Source: Spirochaetota bacterium | GTDB lineage: Bacteria > Spirochaetota > UBA4802 > JAFGJZ01 | Length of the DNA: 22,017 nt | Reading direction: 5' to 3' | Assembly (NCBI GenBank): GCA_022704645.1 | Contig: JAKJGA010000014.1 | Location: 1 to 22,017, forward strand | Shown: positions 16,083 through 22,017 of the stretch, one piece after another | Position numbering within the stretch: position 1 is the first letter of the stretch | Layout of the letters: every line of letters starts with the position of its first letter | Position numbers and translations under genes: made by a program | Notes under the pieces: model-generated | Seen by the model: the letters and a program-made list of their open reading frames with translations, nothing else | The model's database searches: none | Told to the model about the DNA's origin: nothing

Positions 16083-16795
16083 AAAAAATTCTATTATGCT
16101 CTGTTTTATTTTTAGCGTTTCTTGATCCGTTTAAAGACTACAACGATAAGGGAATTGAAGCGTACGGTAGAGGAGAGTATGAGAAGGCGCTTCAATTATT
16201 TGAAAAGGCTTCTTCGTATTCAGCGCCTGATGATTCTCTGGCTGCGCTTGAATATAATAAGGCAAAAGTATATGCTGCGATGAAGAAAGAAAGTGAAGCT
16301 GTAGACTCCTATATGAAAGCCGCTTCCGCAGGTGATGATGAAATTAAAAAGAAATCTTTTTTTAATCTGGGAAATATATATGCAAAAAGCGGAAGAAAAA
16401 AAGAGGCTGCAGAGAATTATATAGCCGCATTGAAAGTTGATCCTGAATATGACAAGGCAAGAAAGAATCTTGAATATCTATCTATGAAAAATCAGAATGA
16501 TAATCAAAATAATCAGAATAACCAGAACGATCAGAACGATCAGAATAATCAGAACGATCAGAATAGCAAAGGAAAGAGCGGGGAAAATAAAGATAATAAT
16601 AAAAACCAAAATAATAACAACGGCGAAAAGAATGATAAAAATGGCGGAGATAAACAATCAAAACCAGATGGCGGTAATTCTTCGCAAATAGACAAAAAGC
16701 TTCTTGATTCAATTCTTGAAAGCATGAAGAAAAATCCAGTGAGGAAAAGCAAGGGTGAAGGTCTTGAGAGTTTCGGTTCTGAAAAAAATTGGTAA
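16079..16795 (+). CDS. batC: BatC-type TPR protein with long Asn/Gln-rich tail
   Basis: A 238-residue protein with a short hydrophobic N-terminus (MKKILLCSVLFLAFLD), a signal peptide or anchor with no clear cleavage site. Three TPR units follow: about 21-52 (starting YNDKGIEAYGRGEYEKAL), 55-88 and 91-126 (FNLGNIYAKSGRKKEAAENY). A low-complexity segment (138-200) is dominated by Asn, Gln, Asp and Lys. A short charged C-terminal helix ends at W238. The DPFKDYN start of the mature region and the position after batB fit BatC. TPRs mediate protein-protein contacts, here presumably with BatA/BatB in the periplasm. ATG 16079 overlaps the batB stop by 4 nt. The batD start lies inside the last 41 nt of this gene. 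Confidence 0.85.
   Translation: MKKILLCSVLFLAFLDPFKDYNDKGIEAYGRGEYEKALQLFEKASSYSAPDDSLAALEYNKAKVYAAMKKESEAVDSYMKAASAGDDEIKKKSFFNLGNIYAKSGRKKEAAENYIAALKVDPEYDKARKNLEYLSMKNQNDNQNNQNNQNDQNDQNNQNDQNSKGKSGENKDNNKNQNNNNGEKNDKNGGDKQSKPDGGNSSQIDKKLLDSILESMKKNPVRKSKGEGLESFGSEKNW
16493..16564 (+). repeat. Tandem 9-nt repeat encoding (N/D)QN units in BatC
   Basis: Eight successive nonamers, variants of AACGATCAG and AATAATCAG, cover 72 nt and encode residues 139-162 as an alternation of N/D, Q and N. It sits inside the disordered linker between the TPR domain and the C-terminal helix. Expansion or contraction by one unit would keep the frame. Confidence 0.8.
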
Positions 16796-18353
16796 TTTAG
16801 CTTTTTTTGTTTTTCTGCTTCCGCAGTTTCTTGTCTCGGCGGAATTGGATGTTAAAATTGAGAATGATTTTTTCGGCGGATATAATCTTTTTGTAAGTGT
16901 AAAAAATTCAGATAAGATAGAGCCGAAAAGCCAGCCAGAGTGCATTGGCGCTGAAGCTATGTTTGTCGGAGTGTCGAGAAATTTCAGCTGGATAAACGGA
17001 AAAAGATCATCGAGTCTGTCACTCCAATTTAGAATTTTTCCTGCCAAGGACGGCAAGGTAGTTATCAAACCATTTGATGTAATCGTTGACGGTGAAACTT
17101 ACCGGACAAAGGAAGTCAGTTTTAATGCAAAAAGTCACGTTTCACGCCGCAGTATTTTTGATGAAGAAGATGACTCTGTTATTGAAACTGAAATTATTCC
17201 TCGAATTGAATTCCCTGAAAAAAAATACTATGTCGGCGATGCAGTTTGTTTGCGATATCTTATCCTTTCGTCCGGTGACGGAGATATATCAATAAACGGT
17301 TTAAATGTAGCCCCTAAATCTGAAGGCTTTTACTCAAAAGAGTTCATTTTACCGGAAGCATCGGAGGATGTTGTTGTAAACGGAAAAAAATACCGGGCAT
17401 GGACAGCTGTAAATTTTGTTTTTGTACCGCTGAAACCGGGAGATTATGATATCGGCGGCGGAAGTGTTATTTTTTCTTTTGATTCAGGAAGACTCTTCAG
17501 GTCTTTTCTAAAACGTGAACTAAAGTTTCCAATGAAAAAAATAAAAGTAATGCCTTTGCCTGGAAACGCACCTGATGATTTTGCAGCTGTTGTCGGATCT
17601 TTTTCTCTTACAGGAGAAGTGGGGAAAACTGAATCAAGAGTTCACTCTGAAATTCCCCTTACTCTTCAGCTGAAGGGTTCGGGTAATTTTTTTACTATAA
17701 AAGATCCGGTTTCGGAAAAAAATGACAATTATCAGATTGTTATAAAAGGTGATGAGCCTCAGATAGATTTGAAAGATTCAGTTTTTTTTGGAATTAAAAA
17801 ATATAATGTAACTATTATTCCATTAAAAAAAGGACGTCTTGATAATGTGAAAATACACATGTCTGTTTATGATCCAAAAGTGTCAGGATATGTTAAACTG
17901 GAATATTCGCTTCCTGATTATGATATTGCCGAATCAAAAACAGAGTCACCGGACGAAGAGAAATCCGTTGAAGCCGTTAAATCTGATCCGAGAATAATTA
18001 TATTTGTCTTTATTGCACTGTTAATTATTGTTTCAGTCGGACTGATATATTTAAGAAATAAAAAAATTGTCAGATCTGATTTAGTCAATAATATTAATGA
18101 CAAGGAATTGGAAATATCATCTGTTAAGAGTGATTGTTTCACGCTTGTTGACGATCTGAAAAAGGTATCAAACGGAAAAGCCGACACTCAGGAGGCATTG
18201 AAAATTCTTTATAAATTTCTCAGTGATTTCAATAATTCGGGAGCAGATATAAAATCTGAAAAAGAATATCTCGACAGTGTACGCTTCGGCGGTGTTAAAC
18301 CTGAAGCTGAAATGCTGAAAACAATTGCCGGGAAGTTTATAAAACTTGTTTAG
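16755..18353 (+). CDS. batD: BatD-type exported protein with C-terminal membrane anchor
   Basis: A 532-residue protein, last gene of the Bat operon. Signal peptide (about 9-29, ending LVSA), a long periplasmic region of beta-sandwich character (30-405), one membrane helix (about 412-433) and a cytoplasmic helical tail (434-532). Family landmarks include NAPDDFAAVVGSFSL (271-285), which resembles the BatD PxxFxGAVGxF segment, followed by PLTLQLKGSGNF. BatD is thought to work with BatA/B/C in the envelope; its biochemical role is unknown. The start is uncertain. GTG 16755 has GAGGA at 16741-16745 (9-nt spacing), while TTG 16764 has AGGG at 16752-16755 (8-nt spacing) and also leaves a good signal peptide. 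Either way it overlaps batC by 32-41 nt. It ends 27 nt from the convergent CsgG-like gene. Confidence 0.85.
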   Translation: MKVLRVSVLKKIGNLAFFVFLLPQFLVSAELDVKIENDFFGGYNLFVSVKNSDKIEPKSQPECIGAEAMFVGVSRNFSWINGKRSSSLSLQFRIFPAKDGKVVIKPFDVIVDGETYRTKEVSFNAKSHVSRRSIFDEEDDSVIETEIIPRIEFPEKKYYVGDAVCLRYLILSSGDGDISINGLNVAPKSEGFYSKEFILPEASEDVVVNGKKYRAWTAVNFVFVPLKPGDYDIGGGSVIFSFDSGRLFRSFLKRELKFPMKKIKVMPLPGNAPDDFAAVVGSFSLTGEVGKTESRVHSEIPLTLQLKGSGNFFTIKDPVSEKNDNYQIVIKGDEPQIDLKDSVFFGIKKYNVTIIPLKKGRLDNVKIHMSVYDPKVSGYVKLEYSLPDYDIAESKTESPDEEKSVEAVKSDPRIIIFVFIALLIIVSVGLIYLRNKKIVRSDLVNNINDKELEISSVKSDCFTLVDDLKKVSNGKADTQEALKILYKFLSDFNNSGADIKSEKEYLDSVRFGGVKPEAEMLKTIAGKFIKLV

Positions 18354-18380
18354 AAATGTATTTTATAAGTAATAATTGTT

Positions 18381-19751
18381 TTATTCTCCTATAAAATCTA
18401 TTTGTGTTTTCATTCCTGAGATATATTCAGAATCAGGGTAAAGTATTTCCATTGTTTTCAGGGCTTTTTCAGCGCCTTTTTTATCAGGAATCAGTGCGTG
18501 ACATTGGAAAATATAAAATAGAATATTGTCGCCTGTCGTACCTATTGAAGCTGATTCCTTAAGATTAACTTTTCTAAATGTTTCGTATGCTTCTTTGTAA
18601 AATTTCTTTGAATAGAGCTCAATACCTTTGTAATAATTTTGAGCGGATTCCCCCTGAGAAGAAAATTTTCCTTCGATGGCTTTCAGTGAATTGGAAATAG
18701 TGGTTTTATTTTTTTCGCGTTCTTTTAAGTTTTCAGATGAAAGTCTGACGTATGTTTTGACTGCTGTGTAATATACCGAAGAAGGATAATTTTGGAGAAA
18801 AGCCTCGCCCTCGTGAATCACTTCAGAATATTTATTGAGTCCGTTTAGTGCTGCAATTATGTAGTAATTGATAAGCTCGGAACTTTCCATTATATAGCCT
18901 TCAGGAATTTGCGGCGGATTGTTTCTGTATTTTATGGAAATTTCATAAAGCATTGTGAATTTCATTGAAGAAACATAAGTCGTTGTCAGCTTCATGAAAT
19001 TATTCCAGGTCATCGGCTGTTCTGCATCTTTTTTTATAGCTTCTTCTCTTGCTTTATCATAATCGGATACGCGTTTTTCCAGATCTATAAGTGCTGTTTT
19101 GAAGACTTTATAATCGGGATTGCTTTCAAGAAGTTTTTTGAAAAGCTCCGCAGCTTCAGAATGTTTTCCGCGGTCTTTCATATCAAGTGCATTGCCGAAA
19201 ATTTTTGCTGAACTAATTGATATTTTAGCGGTGCTTGATGATTTCATTTGTGTTATATCAATTGAAGGATAAATCTCTTTTAGGGAAGCAGCTGCAGAAA
19301 GAGTAAAGTTTTTAACAAGATCTCCTATATTATCGGTTGTTCCCGAAACAGTACCGGCTTTTAAAATTATGCCTTTTTCTGTATCGATTATTTTATAAGT
19401 TACAATACATTTGCTTCCTGATACGAGATAAGTGCCGTCAATAATTGTTTTTGCTCCCAGCATCTTTCCGATTTTAGGTGCAGTTGTATCATCGACAATT
19501 CCCGTCATAGAAAGTTCTGTTTCATTCAGCAGTTTCTCGAGGGAATTTCTTTCAATGAGAGATATTCCTTTTATGCGGAAAAGTTCGGTATAAGATAATT
19601 CCGTTAGCGCCTTGCCTATGTAATTCTTGTCTGAAGAGTTTTGTGAAGTTTTTTCCATATCTGAAAAATATAATAACGATACAGTTATATTTTCGCTTTG
19701 TGAAAAAAGTGATGAAAAAACAACTAGAAAAAGTATAGGTAATAATTTCAT
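18381..19751 (-). CDS. Exported CsgG-like/TPR protein
   Basis: A 456-residue protein with a signal peptide (MKLLPILFLVVFSSLFS) and no lipobox cysteine. Residues about 21-165 resemble the CsgG/FlgO type of domain: VSLLYFSD, a helix with IGKALTELSYTELFRIKGISL, IERNSLEKLLNETELSMTG, then KIGKMLGAKTIIDGTYLVSG and TYKIIDTEKGIIL. This pattern is common in spirochaetal and other envelope proteins that are not curli secretion channels. Residues about 182-215 and 365-456 contain TPR-like helices (ALDMKDRGKHSEAAELFKKL; YSKKFYKEAYETFRKV). A periplasmic or outer-membrane-associated scaffolding role is likely but unproven. The start is supported by AAGGA 8 nt upstream. A TTGACA on the minus strand (19792-19797) with AAGAAT 16 nt on is a possible promoter, though it would leave almost no leader. 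Confidence 0.7.
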   Translation of the reverse strand: MKLLPILFLVVFSSLFSQSENITVSLLYFSDMEKTSQNSSDKNYIGKALTELSYTELFRIKGISLIERNSLEKLLNETELSMTGIVDDTTAPKIGKMLGAKTIIDGTYLVSGSKCIVTYKIIDTEKGIILKAGTVSGTTDNIGDLVKNFTLSAAASLKEIYPSIDITQMKSSSTAKISISSAKIFGNALDMKDRGKHSEAAELFKKLLESNPDYKVFKTALIDLEKRVSDYDKAREEAIKKDAEQPMTWNNFMKLTTTYVSSMKFTMLYEISIKYRNNPPQIPEGYIMESSELINYYIIAALNGLNKYSEVIHEGEAFLQNYPSSVYYTAVKTYVRLSSENLKEREKNKTTISNSLKAIEGKFSSQGESAQNYYKGIELYSKKFYKEAYETFRKVNLKESASIGTTGDNILFYIFQCHALIPDKKGAEKALKTMEILYPDSEYISGMKTQIDFIGE

Positions 19752-19846
19752 GTTCAGATCCTTTATTCAATTCTTTCATTGCAGGATAAAATGTCAAACA
19801 TGAAAAGAAAAGGCATGATATTGAAGTTGATTGAGTTTGTAGAAAC

Positions 19847-19870
19847 GCAGAGAGCTGAGAGGCTCTCTGC
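19847..19870 (-). terminator. Intrinsic terminator after the membrane protein gene
   Basis: Perfect 9-bp stem GCAGAGAGC (19847-19855) and GCTCTCTGC (19862-19870) with a 6-nt loop. On the minus strand it is followed by GTTTCT, a short U-rich tract. It lies 15 nt beyond the stop of the 19885-20694 gene. Confidence 0.65.
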
Positions 19871-19884
19871 TTGATAAATCAATA

Positions 19885-20694
19885 TTAATCTGCAAGGACT
19901 GCAGAAAGAGGTTTCGGAGCAAGTGAAACTTCAGACGAATTCGCGTTTGCGCAATTTTTCGCCCATACATAAAAGCATGTAAAATAGGTGATTTTGAGAT
20001 ATCCGGAAAGACCCCAGAATATATTTAACATCAGGAAGAAAGAAATTCCTCCGAGAATAATGCTGAATCCTGAGAGAAAATAGAATGAACCGAAAGCCAA
20101 AGCAGTAAATATAATGTTCATTACCCATGTTGCAAGTCCCATACCTACAACGCCGATTCCAACCTGAGTCGGATCTTTTTTCATGAAGTTTTTAGAAGTC
20201 GAGAAAGCTTTGAAAAATCCAAGCTCTTCTATCACCATTGCCGGCATAACAAAATATGTTGCTGTTGTCCATATGGCGTGAACAATATTCAAAATTATTC
20301 TTCCTACAAAATCATCGCGTTCTTCTGCGTATGTAGCTAGAAGATCGATAAATGCTGAAATTGAAGCAAAGATCAGAATTCCTGACAATGATTTTGATGT
20401 CCTGGAAACTGCTTTTTTAAAATCAGGTTTACCTTCAGTTACAAGATCGTAAATTAGGCAGGCAGTAATTCCGTTATTAAAGTAATCGTTAAAATATAAA
20501 ATTACCAATCCGGCAAAAAGTATAATATAAAGCAATGTGTTGTTGGAAACAAAATACATGCCGATGGTAAGTGCAATGCTGAAAAAGATTCCTATAGCAA
20601 CATTCAAAAAAAGAGGTTTGAGAAGAACCTTGTTGTCTTTTATCATTCCTATTACCTGAAACATAAACTTGAATACTTTGAAGTATTTTTCCAT
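19885..20694 (-). CDS. Polytopic inner-membrane protein, DUF6159-like
   Basis: A 269-residue protein with about six hydrophobic helices (near 26-49, 53-70, 103-120, 136-156, 178-203 and 208-230) and no signal peptide. Features such as the N-terminal amphipathic stretch before the first helix, YFNNGITACLIYDLVTEGKPDF (second helix exit), a central PAMVIEELGFFKAFSTS segment and a helical C-terminus fit the membrane-protein family I know as DUF6159; its function is unknown. The start is well supported by AAGGAG (plus-strand CTCCTT, 20700-20705) with 5-nt spacing. It is followed by its own terminator, so it is probably not co-transcribed with the CsgG-like gene downstream. No catalytic motif is visible. 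Confidence 0.65.
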   Translation of the reverse strand: MEKYFKVFKFMFQVIGMIKDNKVLLKPLFLNVAIGIFFSIALTIGMYFVSNNTLLYIILFAGLVILYFNDYFNNGITACLIYDLVTEGKPDFKKAVSRTSKSLSGILIFASISAFIDLLATYAEERDDFVGRIILNIVHAIWTTATYFVMPAMVIEELGFFKAFSTSKNFMKKDPTQVGIGVVGMGLATWVMNIIFTALAFGSFYFLSGFSIILGGISFFLMLNIFWGLSGYLKITYFTCFYVWAKNCANANSSEVSLAPKPLSAVLAD

Positions 20695-20830
20695 AAGAAC
20701 TCCTTGATGAATTGGTTTATTATTTTTTGCAGTAAGTGCTCTGGTTTGAGCAGTTTAAAGAATGCGAATGCTGATAAATAATTATTCTGGTTTCCTCCTT
20801 TCTTAATACATTGACCGAATGTGATATTTG

Positions 20831-20844
20831 TTCAGTGTACTGAA
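20831..20844. promoter_or_regulatory. Palindromic operator-like site
   Basis: TTCAGT (20831-20836) and ACTGAA (20839-20844) form a perfect 6-bp inverted repeat with a 2-nt centre, the size and symmetry of a dimeric-regulator half-site pair. It is 137 nt upstream of the minus-strand membrane-protein start. No regulator can be assigned. Confidence 0.3.
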
Positions 20845-21067
20845 TGCTGTTATATATATTGTAATATTTTTAATAGAAACATTTATAGCGCAAGAACATT
20901 TTCCCGTAGCCTCGTGTTTCACTAAATAAAATATCAGATAATGATCAGAAAGCTTTCACTTATAATAACACTTACTTGTCAGATATCTGTAACTATAGTT
21001 TAAAATATGAGAGAAATCCATTGGTTAAAAGAATAAAATATATAGGGATATCTTGATTGGTTTTTAA

Positions 21068-21098
21068 TTGTGTCACGGATTATTTTTTCTTGACACAA
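21068..21098. promoter_or_regulatory. 8-bp inverted repeat upstream of ilvB (possible operator)
   Basis: TTGTGTCA (21068-21075) and TGACACAA (21091-21098) are exact reverse complements separated by 15 nt, so centres are about 23 nt apart, close to two helical turns. The right arm overlaps a TTGACA at 21090-21095. This looks more like a protein-binding site than an RNA hairpin, given the long AT-rich centre. Confidence 0.45.
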
Positions 21099-21115
21099 TG
21101 ATTCCTTCAATCATT
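21097..21115 (+). promoter_or_regulatory. Small hairpin upstream of ilvB
   Basis: AATGATT (21097-21103) and AATCATT (21109-21115) are perfect complements around loop CCTTC. It abuts the right arm of the preceding inverted repeat and is followed by TTAAAATTT. It ends 7 nt before the candidate ilvB -35, so it may be an operator or a stub terminator for an upstream transcript. Confidence 0.4.
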
Positions 21116-21122
21116 TTAAAAT

Positions 21123-21150
21123 TTGCTAAAATTGCAATTGTCGCTATAAT
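21123..21150 (+). promoter_or_regulatory. Candidate ilvB promoter
   Basis: TTGCTA (21123-21128), 16-nt spacer, perfect -10 TATAAT (21145-21150). Transcription would start near 21157, giving a leader of about 29 nt that contains only the ribosome site GGAG (21174-21177). Confidence 0.5.
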
Positions 21151-21185
21151 AATTATGTCTAAAACTGATTCTTGGAGTGTCTTTA

Positions 21186-22017
21186 ATGAAGGGTGCGAAA
21201 ATTCTCATTGAATGTTTAGTTAAGGAAAACGTTGAGGTTATGTTCGGATATCCAGGCGGAGTTGTTATTCCTATTTTTCATGAACTTTTTAACGCGCCGT
21301 TAAAATTTGTACTAACAAGACATGAGCAGGGAGCGGCTCACATGGCAGACGGATATGCAAGAGCTACAGGAAAACCGGGAGTTCTTCTTGTTACAAGCGG
21401 TCCAGGTGCTACAAATATCATTACAGGTCTTGCTACAGCATATATGGATTCTGTTCCTATGGTAGCTATAACGGGACAGGTTTCGACTGAAATGATAGGA
21501 AATGATGCCTTTCAGGAAGCCGATGTTACAGGTATAACAAGACCTATTACCAAGCATAATTATCTTGTTCAGGACATTAAGGATCTTCCGCGTATAGTTA
21601 AGGAAGCTTTCTATATCGCTACTACTGGAAGACCCGGCCCCGTGCTGATTGATATTCCTGTAAATATTTCAAATGCCGAAGGTGATTTCGTATATCCGGA
21701 TTCAGTGGATATAAGGGGTTATAAACCGAATTATAAAGGTCATCCTGTTCAGATAGATAAAGCTTGTCAGCTTATAGAACATGCGAAGAAGCCTGTCGTC
21801 TATGCGGGAGGAGGAGTTATTCTGTCAAATGCCTCTGATGAACTTAGGGAGTTTATTGATAAAACAGGTATTCCTGTTACAACAACTCTTCTTGGTCTGG
21901 GGGCATATCCTGAAACAGACGCTCTTTCACTTCAGATGCTCGGCATGCATGGTACTTATTATGCGAATAAGGCTGTTCATGATTCTGATCTTCTCATTGC
22001 AATCGGTGCACGTTTCG
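21186..22017 (+). CDS. ilvB: Acetolactate synthase large subunit (5' part; continues beyond window)
   Basis: The first 277 codons of a thiamine-diphosphate enzyme that condenses two pyruvate, or pyruvate and 2-oxobutyrate, in branched-chain amino acid synthesis. Motifs: GYPGGVVIP (21-29), RHEQGAAHMADGYAR with catalytic E47, SGPGATN (71-77), the QVSTEMIGNDAFQE segment with the family's GxDAFQE motif (98-111), TGRPGPVLIDIP, and the start of the central FAD-binding domain (KPVVYAGGGV). ATG 21186 has GGAG at 21174-21177 with 8-nt spacing. The reading frame is intact to the last base. Full-length enzymes are about 550-600 residues, so roughly half is missing, including the C-terminal diphosphate-binding domain. 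The small subunit gene (ilvN/ilvH) often follows, and would lie to the right. Confidence 0.96.
   Translation, partial: MKGAKILIECLVKENVEVMFGYPGGVVIPIFHELFNAPLKFVLTRHEQGAAHMADGYARATGKPGVLLVTSGPGATNIITGLATAYMDSVPMVAITGQVSTEMIGNDAFQEADVTGITRPITKHNYLVQDIKDLPRIVKEAFYIATTGRPGPVLIDIPVNISNAEGDFVYPDSVDIRGYKPNYKGHPVQIDKACQLIEHAKKPVVYAGGGVILSNASDELREFIDKTGIPVTTTLLGLGAYPETDALSLQMLGMHGTYYANKAVHDSDLLIAIGARF

Larger units (their letters stand above)
20695..21185. other. 491-nt non-coding divergent region upstream of ilvB
   Basis: No convincing gene lies here on either strand. It contains the ribosome site of the minus-strand membrane protein at its left end, a TTCAGT-GT-ACTGAA palindrome (20831-20844), and a very AT-rich middle. 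Near the right end are two adjacent inverted repeats and the candidate ilvB promoter. I see no T-box signature, no tRNA and no known riboswitch core. Confidence 0.7.

Noticed and set aside
16493..16564. CRISPR-like array from regular short repeats
   Set aside because: The units are 9 nt with no spacers, are in frame within batC and encode a linker; no cas gene is near.
16482..16752. Open frames opposite the batC repeat region
   Set aside because: They are mirror images of a low-complexity repeat; the minus-strand translations are Tyr/Ser/Arg or Phe/Leu/Ser repeats with no start context.
18360..18397. Inverted repeat at the batD / CsgG-like convergent junction as a terminator
   Set aside because: ATTTTATA/TATAAAAT is only 8 bp of pure A/T with a 22-nt loop, too weak to call.
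20762..20806. 14-codon frame with Leu/Ile residues as an ilv leader peptide
   Set aside because: No ribosome site, no run of branched-chain codons, no attenuator stems nearby, and it is more than 370 nt from ilvB.
21090..21122. TTGACA with TAAAAT as the ilvB promoter
   Set aside because: The spacer is 21 nt, too long for a standard sigma70 promoter; TTGCTA/TATAAT downstream has 16 nt and a perfect -10.
20695..21185. T-box or other riboswitch upstream of ilvB
   Set aside because: I looked for the conserved T-box bulge motif and a long GC-containing leader and found neither; the likely transcript leader is only about 29 nt.

Overview
The window is an AT-rich bacterial chromosome segment with dense ORFs, clear Shine-Dalgarno sites and intrinsic terminators. 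I see no transposase, integrase, phage gene, CRISPR array, tRNA or rRNA. The most likely host is a member of Spirochaetota, though this is an inference. It rests on the gene order moxR - DUF58 - DUF4381-like - batA - batB - batC (TPR) - batD, which I recall from Borrelia and relatives. It also rests on a lipoprotein whose C-terminal LysM domain carries a 'DCLW' insertion I associate with spirochaetes. No single gene proves the phylum.

Layout. 3-341 (+) is the 3' end of a protein with a Lys/Ala/Val histone-H1-like tail. 377-1366 (-) is an Elp3-like radical SAM protein, convergent with it across a 15-bp stem. 1563-2624 (+) is an exported, probably outer-membrane protein, followed by a sodium:solute symporter (2755-4209). 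A minus-strand pair follows: pyrD (7391-8317) and, 24 nt downstream, a soluble five-PAS hybrid histidine kinase with a receiver domain (4232-7366). 8577-9539 (+) is an unrecognised 320-residue protein, 9718-10056 a STAS anti-sigma-antagonist-like protein, and 10102-11304 a LysM lipoprotein that ends in a strong terminator.

The largest unit, 11459-18353, is a seven-gene Bat (aerotolerance-type) operon in which every junction overlaps. A MoxR AAA+ ATPase and a DUF58 protein sit in the cytoplasm. Two membrane-anchored von Willebrand A proteins (BatA, BatB), a periplasmic TPR protein (BatC) and two exported, membrane-anchored proteins (DUF4381-like and BatD) are predicted to form an envelope-facing assembly.

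After it, on the minus strand, come a CsgG-like/TPR protein (18381-19751) and a polytopic membrane protein (19885-20694). A 491-nt non-coding stretch with several inverted repeats separates these from the 5' part of ilvB, the acetolactate synthase large subunit (21186 to the right edge).

Most of this is ordinary chromosomal content. The less explained parts are the Bat operon with its low-complexity BatC, the 320-residue protein, the repeat/LysM lipoprotein, the H1-tailed fragment and the ilvB leader. I did not find a convincing wholly new system.
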